Assembly: GCA_013399895.1 (NCBI GenBank)
Contig: VXBA01005362.1
Coordinates: forward strand, 62,001 to 126,000
Direction of reading: 5' to 3'
From: Serilophus lunatus
Lineage: Eukaryota > Chordata > Aves > Passeriformes > Eurylaimidae
Length of the DNA: 64,000 nucleotides
The notes below the pieces were generated by a model. It did no database searches. It had not been told where the DNA came from and saw only the letters and a program-made list of their open reading frames with translations. A program made the position numbers and the translations under genes. This document shows positions 54,601-62,060 of this stretch, piece after piece (positions within the stretch are counted from its first letter, which is position 1; each line of letters opens with the position of its first letter).

Positions 54601-57600
54601 CCTGCAAAGAAACACAGCCAGCATGTTATTGTCAGAGGAACCACATGGTCCTCTCCCACTTTCCAAAATAATACCCACCAGCAGAGCACTCTCATCCCAG
54701 AGCTCTGGTCTCTCACTGGAGCCCACACTCACAGGCCCCAATTTTCCACCCACCCATGTATCCAAGATCAGTGATGTAAAGCTCACTGTCTTGGTGGTTC
54801 CAAGCACACCTGGACACCTGAGGACACAGACTATGGAAAAGAAATGCTCCAGTAGCAGCTTACAATTCCAAACTTCCTGCCCTGCCATCCACAGGCTGAT
54901 CTTGTCCTCAGGAAAAACACAGGCTTTTCCAAGCTCAAAGTATGCAAGTAAATCCTTACCCAAAGAAGTAGTTTTCTATCTCTGCGTGATCCCGTTCATC
55001 CAGGGGCTCTGATAGAAGGACACTTGCCTCACCTACCTGGGAAGTCTTTTTCTTAGCAACAAAGAAAGCATGGAAGAAGCAGAACCTAGAATGGACAAGA
55101 AACAGAAACAAAATGAAGACCCAGTTTGGTCAAAACAAAGCAAAACCAGCCCCTGTGTGCAAATCAAACAGCACCATACATTCACCACATTCTTATTCAA
55201 GGAAGTCCAAGCACTGAAAAAAGCCAATATTTACAGTAAAACACATGGAGAGAAGACAGAAATGTGCTCAGGACTTCACAAAAGTAAAGCATCAACACTT
55301 GAGGCCACACTCAGGACAGTCAGATTTGGGCCATGTTCTCCAAGACATTTCAACTGACATACTATTAAGACCCGATATTACAAGTAGCATCTTCAAGCAT
55401 TTCAGGCAGGTAGAAATTGAAAATTTACTTGAAACAAATAGGACTAATGTGATTTTAAATGCCAACTACTTACTTATGGAACAGGTTAGTTTGAGTTTGC
55501 AGAAAGCATTTTGAAAACAAAACCTAGGCAATAATTATGTTATGGAGTATTTCCACTTCTGAATTTGATTACTGTCATGGGGACAGCTTTCTTGGAATAC
55601 TACTGAACAGAATTATCCCAAGCATATGTCTTTAAATCATTCTCACCTGGCAATATCCATCACAAGGCTCTCTTCTTTCTTTGTTGCACTTTCAGTGATA
55701 TTAACCAGTCTGTGGATGATCCACCTTCTCAATCGACCAATCTTGTGCTGTGCTCTTTAAGACAGTGCACACAGTCAGTAGTTTGAACACTACACCAACA
55801 TAAACACACACCACTCACTGCACTGCAGCAAGAGGTGGCTTTCAGGTATGTAGAGGCTTTACCCTAAAGATGGCAAAGTTATGTAGTAAGAAAGCAACAG
55901 GTACATTAGAGGAGATATAATCTAAGTTTGCTTTTTACTATGTAGAGAGTCTCTTTACCCCACTGAGGGACTGCAGGTGAGCAAAAAGCACTTCAAGCAC
56001 TGCAGCAGTCAGTAGAGTGAGGCTATAGGTGCACAGGTAACACAGACACACTGGCACTCAGACCAAATTAAAGACAGGCACAATTCCTGCAAAGACCTGA
56101 GAATGAAAGAGGAAGCCACTGGACATTTTTGCCAAAGCAGTTGTGAGGGCTAGAAAAAGAAGAGGCTCTTCTGGTGATTCTTTGGTCACTCTGGCTGGTT
56201 CTCACTGTTCGCCACTATTTGCAGAATTGAATTTTGTCCCCGCAAAAGTCACATGTTGGGGCTAAACCTTCTGGGACAGAGGGAATAAACAACAATCAAC
56301 TCATGGCAAGGGATCCTGCAAACACTATCTGTCCAAGCCAGACTTTGCACATACAACTCCTGTAACCACAGAGCAGGGAGGGAGGTGCAACACCCATATA
56401 CTCACCTGCCTCCATTTTCCTGGTTCTGTTTCTGCCTGTTACTTGAGAATTCTAAACAACAGTCCAAGTCTGGCCTGAGGAACATGTCTTTGAGCCAGTC
56501 GACGTACTTTTGCAAGGCCACTGCCTGCAGGTGTCTGACTACCCTGGAAGCACTCAGTAACACTGGCTTCCCCTGATTAGTAAGAGTAGAGAAGCCCATC
56601 ATCACAGCCAGCTGCCTTTCTGGGTCATCACAGTCACTCAGGAATTTATCTATATAGCCTTCCATCTCTGTAGCAAACTTGAATTCCTGTGGAAATTGAA
56701 AAACATGGTCAAACAAGCAGGTTTGGAACTTCACACTCAGTCTGAGTGGCTCTGTAAGTACAAATCACAGAATCCCAGAATGGTTTGTGTTGGTAGGGAT
56801 CTCAAAGTTCATCTCATTCCGACCCACTGCCACAGCCAGGGACACCTCCCACTAAATCGGGTTGCTCCAAGTCCCCTCCAACCTGGCCTTGGACATTTCC
56901 AGTGTAGATCAATTTAAAGAATTTCGCTACAGTAGACTGGACCAGCTCTTATTTTGGGTGAAAGTCCAGGGTGTTTCTCACACCATCTACCTCAGATTTT
57001 CCCTCGATACAGAAAGGAGAAAGAGGAGGTCCAAAATCCAATTTCAAATACATTTTGTGCTTAAACCTCAGATGTGCTTACGGAAACAAGTACTAACAAA
57101 CAAAAGCATGAGTTGTCCCTTTTTTGTCTTTGCCTTCAAACATTCATGCAGCATCCAGCACAATGACAGACAAAAAGGAGCTTCTGGACACACAGAATCA
57201 AAGGGACTGCTAAGGAATGACATCTGACACTGTCAACATGCTGAAGGCTGCCCTTTCCCTGCTCTCCCCCATTGTTAGAGCTTTCTCAGCAGCAGCAATA
57301 AAAGCAGGTGGGGCACTGCTAGACAGTTTCAAAGCCCTTAAAATAGCAAATTACAATTAAACTATTAGAATTATATTACAATTATATCACAATTATATTC
57401 GGCCCACTGCAATCAGTTGTTGTACAATAACCTTGGTTTTAATAAGAGTTCGAGCTCTAAAAGTATGTAATTTTTTTTTTCCCCCAAGATGAAACTGGAA
57501 GGGGGGGCCTTCAGCCCTGAGCATGAGCACAATTCAGAAGGCTTACCTGAGTTGCCACCACGTGCTCTCCATAGTGCAGCATCACCTTCCCTTTGAGAAC

Positions 57601-60600
57601 CACCTGCAGCTGCTCCAGGGACAGCACAGGGAGAGCACTGCCCAGCAACCAGCAGCACATGGAACTGAGTGGGAACAGAGAGGATTCCCTCAGGCCGAGG
57701 CACAGCAGAAAATCCACACACAGGGGTAAGACAGAAAGGAAATGGTGGGGCAGTCAAAAATTCTGAGCCAAGAAACAGAAGGAAAATACAGGAAACAACA
57801 AAATCCAAACCAACCTCACAGGTCCTGATTTCTCCTTCAATAGCCCATTCTCCACAACTTCATTCCAGAACAGTTCAAAGGCACCTTCCTTCAGTGCAAC
57901 TTGTAGCAAATCGAACATTACACTAGGCAATTTCTTGTCTTCCTTCTCAGACTTGGCAGCACTTTTCAGAAGCTCCACAAGTCTAGAAGAGGGAATAAAA
58001 TACTGTGAGAGATCTGGCCTGGAAGGGGATTGCTGAAAGCCCAATTCATCTTGCTGAAGGACACAGGACATTTCCTGAGCACTGGAGGCTGTGACTCCTG
58101 GGAGAAATAACAGAGGTGTAATTTAGGAAGCTGCATAACAGTTAACGTAAGAGCATTTGCAGTGGCAAATACAGGCAGGTACCTGAATCAGAGCTACATT
58201 TCTCTCACTGCTAGCCAAGGGGTCAAGAGTGTTGGATTTAATTTCCTTATTTACCTGGGAATATTTTCCTTATTTACAACTGTAGGTGAACCAAACAGTT
58301 TCATCAGCTTTTTAGGTTTCAGAACACCAGGGAATTTCTGCATTCCCACAAGCAAAAGGTGCAGGTTCTCTGGAGATGTGAAGGCTGAAGAAAGGTCACC
58401 TTGCAAGATGTCAAACAGGACCTCCTCAAACATGCTTTCAGGAACCTAAGCAGGAATGAGGGTGAGAGCATATGAGAACATCTGAGGGTATTTCACTAAC
58501 TTGCAGTGAAGATATTAAAGTATCTTCATTGAAGGGCATTTTACTAAGTGTTCTGGAAACTTTAAAAATAGCCTTTATGCTGAGACAACAAAAAAAACCA
58601 CTAGATGTGTCCAGCACTGCCAGACAGCCCCAGGTGCTTAACCATGGGGAGTATGTTGGCCTCAGACAGCAATTCTGGTCAACTGACTGCAGCTGTGCTG
58701 TCTAACTGCTCCTGTCAGTACAGTCGTGCAGCCCAGGGAGGAGGAGACTCTATATTTTAACACTGGGAGTCTTCATATCTACAAACAATATCCACTTAAA
58801 AGATGGAAATAAAACTCTCTTCTTTTACTACATCCTCAGAGTTCCTTTACTCCCTGTCACAACATCATTTCACTCCCAACAGCCCAAAATTCAAGCTTGG
58901 TGCATAAAAACAGAAGGTTTGCTGTTTATAGAGTTTTCGATATACTTGTATTCTATGGTCTAACATACCAAGTAAAGTGGGGAAAAAACAGCATTTGGGT
59001 TTGTCCATGATGAAATCAGACTAAGCTAAACCAGAGCATCTTTCACAAAAGAGAGGCAATACAGGAACCAGCTCCCAATTTAAACTCACTCTTCCACACC
59101 CTTCCACTACCTTCCAGCTATGAACATCCCAAGAGAGAAGCTGACCCTGAAGCCCAGCCCTCCCCTGTGTGTTGTGCCTGTACCTCAGAGGTGATGTCGA
59201 TGAGAGTTTTGCGTGGCAGATCTCGGAGGTGTGTGTGGTGATTTGTCAGCTGCTGGAGAAGCTGGATGCTCTCCAGCAGAGCCTTCCGGTCCTAGAAAGG
59301 AAGGATAAGCCAAAAACAGAGAATGTACAACAGAAATTAAGATGAAAGCTCAAGCAATAATCCACTCTTGAGATGTTTATGCCTACTTGTAATTAAAAAT
59401 ATAAACAATTGTTTCCTGATAAGTCACTGATAAGCTTTCCTAAATTGGTGTGTTTTCCAGCTGGATATGACAAAATATCCCTTCTGCCCAGGAGAGGTAG
59501 GAGCCTCCTGTAGTATTTGACACTATCTGACAGGAACAGACACTTAAAAGACACAAAAAGTCCATGGATAATGAAAGAAAAGAACTGAACTTGATGCTTC
59601 CAGTTCCACCACATCCTTAAGGCAAGGACTTGGCCTTTGTCTCTGGATCTTCTGTTCCCATTGGAAGCCCCAAAACCAGAACTGACACACTTAACAACAC
59701 TGGTACCTTCACAAGCCGCCCAGACTGGAACAGAGCCATGACTCCAAAAAAGTTCCCAAAAGCAGCATTTCTCACAAGTTTCTGAAAAGAAAGAAAAATC
59801 AGAAAAGGAGTTAAAAAGCTCCTTTAGACAGATTTCACATCCAGCTATAGCTCTGCCATAGGGAGAGAACATATTGAAAAGCAACCCCCTACACGATGTT
59901 TAAGAATTGTCCCAGACTATCTTTTTATCACAGAGACAAATCTCAGCTAAAACAGAGAAACAATGTCATCAACTTCATTTTCACAAATATTTCTGTTATT
60001 TCATTATAGCAATTTGCTTTAGCAAGAACCTCAAAACTACAGTACACATCAAGACTCCAAAGAATAGAGAACAATGAATTTAAAGTGGCAGTTATCAAAT
60101 GCTGCCATGAGCTGACTCACCTTTTTCACTTTTTCCAGATTGTGTTTTTCTTTTATCTGTTCCAAGACACTGCACAGTGGAATTTCCTCAAAAGCCTGTA
60201 AAACCTGAAGAGAGAGATGGAATAGCTCATTTTGCAGCTCTTGCACTTCATGAAGTTTTACTGGGTTTAGTTAAAACAGAGCTGGACAGAAGAGCAGAAG
60301 TGCTGCTTTATCAGGCCAGAGCAGAGACAAGCAGATCAGTAAAGATGTGTCAGAACAGGAACTAGGCTGGGACAGCTGGGGTTTAGCCTGGAAAACAAAA
60401 GGCTCCAGAGAAACCTTAGAGCCTCTTCCAGTTCCTAAATGGACCCCAGAGCCAGAGAGGGACTTTGGACAGTAGCCTGGAGGGACAGGACAAGGGGGAA
60501 TGACTACGGACTGAAGGATGGCATGGTTACATTGGATATTAGGGGAAAATTTTTCCCTGTCAGGGTGGGGAGGCCCTGGCACAGGTTGCCCAGAGAAGCT

Positions 60601-61806
60601 GTGGCTGCCCCATCTCTGGATGTGTCCAAGGCCAGGATGGATGAAGCAACTTGGGATAGTGGAAGGGGAGTGGGAATGAGCTTTAAGGTCCCTCCCATCC
60701 CAAACCATTCTGGAACTCTGTGCAGACACAAATATACCTGTTGACATTCCTTTCTTTTTCTTTCCCTGTACATGACATAGTAGATAAATAATGAGCATAT
60801 TTTACTGCAACTGCCTGATTCCGTAACAGAAGCAACGAAACTTTTCAGCATGGGCAAGGCCCTGACTCAAGTGGGAAGAACACAGGCTTGTCTGCTTTAT
60901 GAATTTCTCAGGTGAGCTGAGGTCAGACCCCACTGGTGACCTGAACTCCTGGGACTCTTTGCCATGTTACAGACTCAACTACCATGGAGTTGAAAAATCA
61001 AACTCTGAAGTGTTTGTTAAAGCACCACCTTTTTGCATTGTCCATATAAACAGCCCAACACTAGAAGCAAGTCAGTTTTAAGACTGCACTAAATGCAGTG
61101 TATATGAAAATCTGGTCAAACTTCAACAACTAAAGACGGCTCTTGAAGTAGGACAGGATTCTGTGGCATAAATGTGATACTGTACAGTTTATAACTTTAT
61201 AAGTGTGTTGTTTTTAAAGCAGAACAGCACCCTTTTAAAACTAGTTTTCTGTGGCCATTGTGAGAGCATTCCCTGACATGTGCGTGCAGAGCTAGCAGAG
61301 GGGACCCCTCTACTGAGGCTGAGGCTGCAGAACGCTGGGAGACACTGACCTGCGACAGGGCCAAGCTGAAGCCAGGGCGGGCGGCATCGCGGGTGGCTCC
61401 CAGTCCCTCCACCAGCCGCTTCAGGCTGTACTTCAGCTCATCGTCCTGCAAGAGAGACCCGGCTAAGCGCTGCCCGCGCTGCTCCGAGGCCAGCGAGGTC
61501 GCCGGACCCCCGGCCCGTGCCCGCCCGCACTGCCGTGCAGGGATGAGCCGAGCCGAGCCGAGCCGAGCCGAGCCGGTGCACAGACGCACCCACGGCCCTC
61601 GGGCGCCGCCTCACCTTCTTGCCCTCCCGTAGGTGCCCCAGGAGGTTCTCGGTGGCCGCCAGCCGCACCTCCTGCTCCGGCTTGGCGATGTCCCAGAAGA
61701 AGTCGAGGAAGGCGCGGCCCTGCCGCAGCACCCCGCGGGGATCGGCCACCGCCGCGCCGCCCCCGCCGCGCTCCTCCGTCCCCTCCATCTCCTCCACACC
61801 CGCCAT
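9158..61806 (-). CDS. MYBBP1A: MYB-binding protein 1A, complete gene (27 coding exons)
   Basis: A nucleolar protein of the Pol5/DNA polymerase phi family. In mammals it binds the negative regulatory domain of MYB, represses several transcription factors, takes part in rRNA transcription and pre-rRNA processing, and helps activate p53 on nucleolar stress. The exons listed separately join in frame with GT-AG junctions to 3,918 nt, giving 1,305 residues and a stop. Landmarks: the N-terminal FLDFFWDIAKPEQ block (about 33-45); HEAT-like helices throughout the first 700 residues, including DDPERQLAV and LQKYVDWLKDMFLRPDLD in exon 9; the WVEVMVEILLSLLAQPS block (exon 15); an acidic Ser/Glu/Asp region (about 701-785); the DDEAMMALDKNISTLFAEQ block (exon 18); the SKRNSPLT block (exon 22); and a very basic C-tail with KRKKKGFLPESKKRRNRKK (nucleolar targeting type). 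The start is the first ATG in the CpG island and aligns with the mammalian N-terminus. Order and length agree with human (about 1,328). Identity is certain; a few exon edges have close alternatives. Confidence 0.97.
9654..10884 (-). other. MYBBP1A intron 26
   Basis: A 1,231-bp intron (GTAAGT...CTGCAG). It contains two 24-bp tandem copies at 9759-9806 and nothing else recognised. Confidence 0.8.
9759..9806. repeat. Two tandem 24-bp copies
   Basis: The unit GAAGCACAAGAGTGCTGTGA plus GGGT occurs twice head to tail, with one mismatch (AAGAG versus AAAAG). It lies in intron 26, about 105 bp upstream of exon 27 on the gene strand. Confidence 0.85.
10885..11009 (-). CDS. MYBBP1A: MYBBP1A exon 26
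   Basis: Residues 1100-1141. It reads KLNVKLTEVEKVLLSLNQLE, then a segment ending SPRLDSLYWNVMHWLNYT, equivalent to human KLTLDLTVLLGVLQ...RLHDLYWQAMKTL. Acceptor TTGCAG, donor GTAAGT; the exon ends with two bases of a threonine codon completed in exon 27. Confidence 0.95.
11010..12102 (-). other. MYBBP1A intron 25
   Basis: A 1,093-bp intron with no recognised repeat or RNA gene. Confidence 0.8.
12103..12204 (-). CDS. MYBBP1A: MYBBP1A exon 25
   Basis: Residues 1066-1099, phase 0 at both ends. KSLELLNFLLKTVTGQ corresponds to human SSLELLNVLFRTCKHE. Acceptor TTTACAG, donor GTAAGT. This exon is isolated between a 1.1-kb and a 10.5-kb intron. Confidence 0.94.
12205..22733 (-). other. MYBBP1A intron 24 (10.5 kb)
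   Basis: The only recognised element is the CR1 fragment at 12424-12682. The rest looks single-copy, moderately AT-rich, with short homopolymers (for example a G run at about 22374-22382). I found no nested exon chain or structural RNA. The longest open frames are about 137 codons and lack splice-bounded similarity. Confidence 0.65.
12424..12682 (+). mobile_element. CR1 LINE fragment, 3' end
   Basis: Sense-orientation CR1 3' UTR. It contains the 'cccagggaggtggtagagtc' block, then GGTTGGACTTGATGATCTTT, then TTCCAACCTTGCTGAT followed by the degenerate terminal repeat. Antisense to MYBBP1A, within intron 24. Confidence 0.9.
22734..22847 (-). CDS. MYBBP1A: MYBBP1A exon 24
   Basis: Residues 1028-1065, phase 0. 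AMACLLLHKVLLLHELKLFM then TEDEWEELINRSISQVTE matches human QACLLLQKTLSMREVRSCFEDPEWKQLMGQVLAKVTE in spacing and hydrophobic pattern. Acceptor CTTTTAG, donor GTAACA. It is isolated between the two giant introns. Confidence 0.94.
23030..23246 (-). mobile_element. CR1 LINE fragment, 3' end
   Basis: Reverse-complement CR1 terminus (GGAATGGTTTGGGTTAGAAG) followed by the CCCACTATCCCAGGTTG and GGGATGGGGCAGCCACAGC blocks. Same orientation as MYBBP1A. Confidence 0.88.
29530..29910 (-). mobile_element. CR1 LINE fragment, 3' end
   Basis: Begins with the reverse complement of the CR1 end (GAAATGGTTTGGGTTGGAAA) and runs through the GGGATGGGGCAGCCACAG block into the more 5' part (CTTCTCTTCTCCAGG...). It is one of the longer CR1 copies in the window. 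Confidence 0.9.
42132..42200 (-). CDS. MYBBP1A: MYBBP1A exon 23
   Basis: Residues 1005-1027, phase 0, 69 nt. IMCKPLVNTLAEFITAAAR then QHQQ corresponds to human VLCQSLLPILVQHITGPVRPRHQ. Acceptor TTACAG, donor GTAAGA. It is a small exon, identified because the flanking exons 22 and 24 leave exactly this gap in the protein. Confidence 0.93.
42715..43375 (+). mobile_element. CR1 LINE fragment, interrupted by an assembly duplicate
   Basis: Sense CR1. The blocks GCTAAGGCCACATTTTGAAC, GGTGCTGGAGTGTGTCCAGA, GGAGCACAAATCTGATGAGG and AGATTTAGGTTGAATATTAGG-type sequence appear in consensus order. It lacks the usual 3' terminal repeat. The 43147-43345 part repeats 42947-43145 exactly, so the real element is about 460 bp. 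Confidence 0.88.
42947..43345. repeat. Exact 199-bp duplicate joined by one N
   Basis: Positions 42947-43145 and 43147-43345 are identical base for base, and the single N at 43146 sits between them. This is the signature of two contig ends that overlap but were not merged. Confidence 0.95.
44220..44351 (-). CDS. MYBBP1A: MYBBP1A exon 22
   Basis: Residues 961-1004, phase 0. It reads LLNPGCLDVQRVAVIYRQAL, then TQFFSKRNSPLTCSMFHDLF, then KRFP. Human has LDLNLVTRVYSTALSSFLTKRNSPLTVPMFLSLFSRHP. The KRNSPLT motif is invariant between the two. Acceptor CTCATAG, donor GTAAGT. Confidence 0.96.
46053..46158 (-). CDS. MYBBP1A: MYBBP1A exon 21
   Basis: Residues 925-960. SASLYLLKVLKGNT matches human NASLYLLRVLKGNT; a variable linker (PTPQPEKQSDSRAKQ) follows. 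The donor used here is CAG|GTAGGA. A second in-frame donor (CAG|GTGTGC) lies nine bases upstream and would drop three residues. Confidence 0.92.
47338..47472 (-). CDS. MYBBP1A: MYBBP1A exon 20
   Basis: Residues 880-925. It contains CRSKQYCKSMDTLQEDVHAL then VQRLVKKACKRTDSAVALYY, aligning with human CRARRYCHDLGERAGALHAQVERLVQQAGRQPDSPTALYHF. Acceptor ATGCAG, donor GTGAGT. Confidence 0.95.
48217..48262. repeat. Short imperfect tandem repeat (GTGTATTATCT)n
   Basis: Four imperfect copies of GTGTATTATCT(G), about 20 bp inside intron 19 from the exon 19 donor. Confidence 0.8.
48282..48439 (-). CDS. MYBBP1A: MYBBP1A exon 19
   Basis: Residues 828-880. VLDLIDVFLMKQADNPLVFD then IIEPLLQLIEQCMSSDSDKQ matches human VLDLVEVLVTKQPENALVLELLEPLLSIIRRSLRSSSSKQ. 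Acceptor TTTGCAG, donor GTAAGT; it ends with AA of a split lysine codon. Confidence 0.96.
49480..49644 (-). CDS. MYBBP1A: MYBBP1A exon 18
   Basis: Residues 773-827. GGDGSDEELDDEAMMALDKN then ISTLFAEQQKRIQAKKNEKD then a basic end (RRDFKTK). This is the most conserved block of the second half of the protein, equivalent to human ELGDEAMMALDQSLASLFAEQKLRIQARRDEKN. Donor GTGGGA. The acceptor AAAAAG has a weak pyrimidine tract. Confidence 0.96.
50318..50893 (+). mobile_element. Solo LTR of an avian endogenous retrovirus, with target-site duplication
   Basis: The LTR proper is about 50323-50888, from TGTATTGGG to a terminal GTTAACCCATTACA. It matches, from memory, an avian ERVL-type LTR family: the blocks TATTCCATACCATATGACGT, the TATA region with AAAGCTGGGG, and CTTATCTCAACCCAC occur in family order. 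It has a CRE palindrome (50551-50558), TATAAA (50566-50571), a variant poly(A) signal AGTAAA (50762-50767) and a (CTTTG)3 run. Flanking 5-mers CAGAC (50318-50322) and CATAC (50889-50893) fit a 5-bp target-site duplication with one mismatch. No internal viral genes are present, so it is a recombination-derived solo LTR, antisense to MYBBP1A. Confidence 0.85.
50894..51019 (-). CDS. MYBBP1A: MYBBP1A exon 17 (acidic region)
   Basis: Residues 731-772. SEEESKDSSEEDTDSGDEEE then SEEVDDNFRSQLMNVLQAGN then AL. It is rich in Ser/Glu/Asp and likely a casein kinase 2 substrate; human has SEEESEGEESEEEERDGDVDQGFREQLMTVLQAGKAL. Acceptor CCTCAG. The donor GTATGT is directly abutted by the solo LTR. Confidence 0.95.
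51683..51772 (-). CDS. MYBBP1A: MYBBP1A exon 16 (acidic linker)
   Basis: Residues 701-730, phase 0. VFDPNQEENEESAVVVMDES then NKKTKSAKDT aligns with human VLNPETSEDENDRVVVTDDSDERRLKGAED. Acceptor TTTGCAG with a long T tract, donor GTAACT. Confidence 0.94.
52495..52646 (-). CDS. MYBBP1A: MYBBP1A exon 15
   Basis: Residues 650-700. EPGWVEVMVEILLSLLAQPS then LLLRRISKSVFVWICPSLTK then RGLQLILD. The human counterpart is PPWVEVLVEILLALLAQPSHLMRQVARSVFGHICSHLTPRALQLILD. Acceptor GTGCAG, donor GTAAGT. Confidence 0.97.
53583..53670 (-). CDS. MYBBP1A: MYBBP1A exon 14
   Basis: Residues 621-650. NQSETVDVLSDLLNCTERAF then SKEAKKKKT, equivalent to human SPAESCDLLGDIQTCIRKSLGEKPRRSRT. Acceptor AAACAG, donor GTGAGT; one base (G) of the next aspartate codon is at the exon end. 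Confidence 0.93.
54061..54169 (-). CDS. MYBBP1A: MYBBP1A exon 13
   Basis: Residues 584-620. TLQAVKNLQKKENKSDSAKV then GAFQQLLLSMAIHLFK, matching human MLQTLKELEAHSAEARAAAFQHLLLLVGIHLLK. Acceptor TTTAG, donor GTAAGT. Confidence 0.95.
54398..54601 (-). CDS. MYBBP1A: MYBBP1A exon 12
   Basis: Residues 516-584. It starts GLLQTLNTLP and includes GKLWIFHLVEYANKLLSSEH and KPFTKEQRDIWE, equivalent to human SLLQTLSTQF...PWTYHLVQFADLLLNHSHNV...TPFTAQQRQAWDR. Acceptor TTTGCAG, donor GTGAGA. The central linker (about 526-548) differs from mammals. Confidence 0.95.
54960..55085 (-). CDS. MYBBP1A: MYBBP1A exon 11
   Basis: Residues 474-516. RFCFFHAFFVAKKKTSQ is nearly identical to human RFCLFHSFFVTKKPTSQ, followed by a divergent segment ending EIENYFF. 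Acceptor TTCTAG, donor GG|GTAAGG. Confidence 0.95.
55647..55754 (-). CDS. MYBBP1A: MYBBP1A exon 10
   Basis: Residues 438-474. AQHKIGRLRRWIIHRLVNIT then ESATKKEESLVMDIA, equivalent to human AVFRLRKWIIFRLVSIVDSLHLEMEEALTEQVAR. Donor GTGAGA. The acceptor TTAAAG is followed by a second AG, which would be out of frame. Confidence 0.93.
56406..56686 (-). CDS. MYBBP1A: MYBBP1A exon 9
   Basis: Residues 345-438, the second-longest coding exon. EFKFATEMEGYIDKFLSDC, DDPERQLAVMMGFSTLTNQG, VALQKYVDWLKDMFLRPDLD and LEFSSNRQKQNQENGG follow the human order closely. It is three residues shorter at its start than human. Acceptor TCCACAG, donor GTGAGT. Confidence 0.96.
56766..56904 (-). mobile_element. CR1 LINE fragment in intron 8
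   Basis: Reverse-complement CR1 terminus (CACAGAATCCCAGAATGGTT) and the CCTCCAACCTGGCCTTGGAC block. About 140 bp, 5'-truncated. Confidence 0.85.
57547..57664 (-). CDS. MYBBP1A: MYBBP1A exon 8
   Basis: Residues 305-344. SSMCCWLLGSALPVLSLEQL then QVVLKGKVMLHYGEHVVATQ, equivalent to human SYLCFRLLGAALPLLTKEQLHLVMQGDVIRHYGEHVCTAK. Acceptor CACTCAG, donor GTAAGC. It needs a two-base carry-over from exon 7. Confidence 0.95.
57815..57982 (-). CDS. MYBBP1A: MYBBP1A exon 7
   Basis: Residues 249-305. LVELLKSAAKSEKEDKKLPS then VMFDLLQVALKEGAFELFWN then EVVENGLLKEKSGPV. Human has LVNVLKMAASSVKKDRKLPAIALDLLRLALKEDKFPRFWKEVVEQGLLKMQFWPA. The frame into exon 8 demands the donor GAG|GTTGGT, which is weak. 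A better-looking GTGAGG lies five bases upstream but would shift the frame. Confidence 0.9.
58255..58445 (-). CDS. MYBBP1A: MYBBP1A exon 6
   Basis: Residues 186-249. VPESMFEEVLFDILQGDLSS then AFTSPENLHLLLVGMQKFPG and a segment ending ENIP(R). Human has ATLQEILPEVLKADLNIILSSPEQLELFLLAQQKVPSKL...ENVPR. Acceptor CTTAG, donor GTAAAT. Confidence 0.94.
59184..59291 (-). CDS. MYBBP1A: MYBBP1A exon 5
   Basis: Residues 150-185, phase 0. DRKALLESIQLLQQLTNHHT then HLRDLPRKTLIDITSE, equivalent to human DQEALMKSVKLLQALAQYQNHLQEQPRKALVDILSE. Acceptor TTCTAG, donor GTACAG. Confidence 0.95.
59707..59781 (-). CDS. MYBBP1A: MYBBP1A exon 4
   Basis: Residues 125-149, phase 0. KLVRNAAFGNFFGVMALFQS then GRLVK. 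FGVxALFQSGRLVK is shared exactly with human apart from one position. Acceptor TTTTCAG, donor GTACCA. Confidence 0.96.
60121..60204 (-). CDS. MYBBP1A: MYBBP1A exon 3
   Basis: Residues 97-124, phase 0. VLQAFEEIPLCSVLEQIKEK then HNLEKVKK, equivalent to human LLQSFEDLPLCSILQQIQEKYDLHQVKK. Acceptor CTTCAG, donor GTGAGT. Confidence 0.97.
60364..60722 (+). mobile_element. CR1 LINE fragment in intron 2
   Basis: Sense CR1. It has the GGGACAGCTGGGGTTTAGCC and GGAAAATTTTTCCCTGTCAG blocks and the GCTTTAAGGTCCCTCCCATC terminus, ending near CCATTCTGGAACTCTGTG. Antisense to MYBBP1A. Confidence 0.9.
61350..61445 (-). CDS. MYBBP1A: MYBBP1A exon 2
   Basis: Residues 65-96, phase 0. DDELKYSLKRLVEGLGATRD then AARPGFSLALSQ, equivalent to human GSEMKYALKRLITGLGVGRETARPCYSLALAQ. 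Acceptor TTGCAG, donor GTCAGT. Confidence 0.97.
61545..61576. repeat. (GAGCC)n pentanucleotide repeat in intron 1
   Basis: About six uninterrupted GAGCC units in the GC-rich first intron, about 40 bp from the exon 1 donor. Confidence 0.9.
61615..61806 (-). CDS. MYBBP1A: MYBBP1A exon 1 (start)
   Basis: Residues 1-64. MAGVEEMEGTEERGGGG then GRAFLDFFWDIAKPEQEVRL then AATENLLGHLREGKK. The block FLDFFWDIAKPEQExRLAATE is the family's N-terminal signature and is almost identical to human. The ATG (61804-61806) is about 30 codons before it, as in mammals, and I see no earlier in-frame ATG close by. Donor GTGAGG. Confidence 0.96.
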
Positions 61807-62060
61807 CCCGGACACGCCGCCGCCGCTGCACGTGGGGCCGCCCGCTCCGCCTCTTCCGGGGCAGCGGGGCCGCAGCGGGACGGGTCGGGCTGGGGAGAGT
61901 CGCGGTGCCCTGCGCTCCCTCACGGCCGTCCCTCAGAGCCCCGCTACTTCCATGGCTTCCCCTCACACCGCCCTTCCCTTCCCTCACACCCCGTTGCCCT
62001 CACACCGCTCTCCCCTCATGGCCGCCCCTGAGCGTCCCCCGCTCCCCTCAGCGCCTCGTC

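Larger units (their letters stand above)
51020..61614 (-). other. MYBBP1A introns 1-16
   Basis: These introns are small (150-1,145 bp) and contrast with the 3' half. The CR1 pieces at 56766-56904 (intron 8) and 60364-60722 (intron 2), and the pentanucleotide repeat in intron 1, are the only elements recognised. I saw no clear snoRNA, but could not search exhaustively. Confidence 0.75.
61360..62060 (-). promoter_or_regulatory. MYBBP1A: CpG-island promoter of MYBBP1A
   Basis: GC- and CpG-rich block around exons 1-2 and the upstream side, without a TATA box. A perfect E-box CACGTG lies at 61829-61834, 23 nt upstream of the ATG, and an ETS-type CCGGAAG (gene strand) at 61853-61859. This is the arrangement expected of a housekeeping ribosome-biogenesis gene. 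The transcription start is not defined; the E-box may lie in the 5' UTR. Island limits are estimated by eye. Confidence 0.7.
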
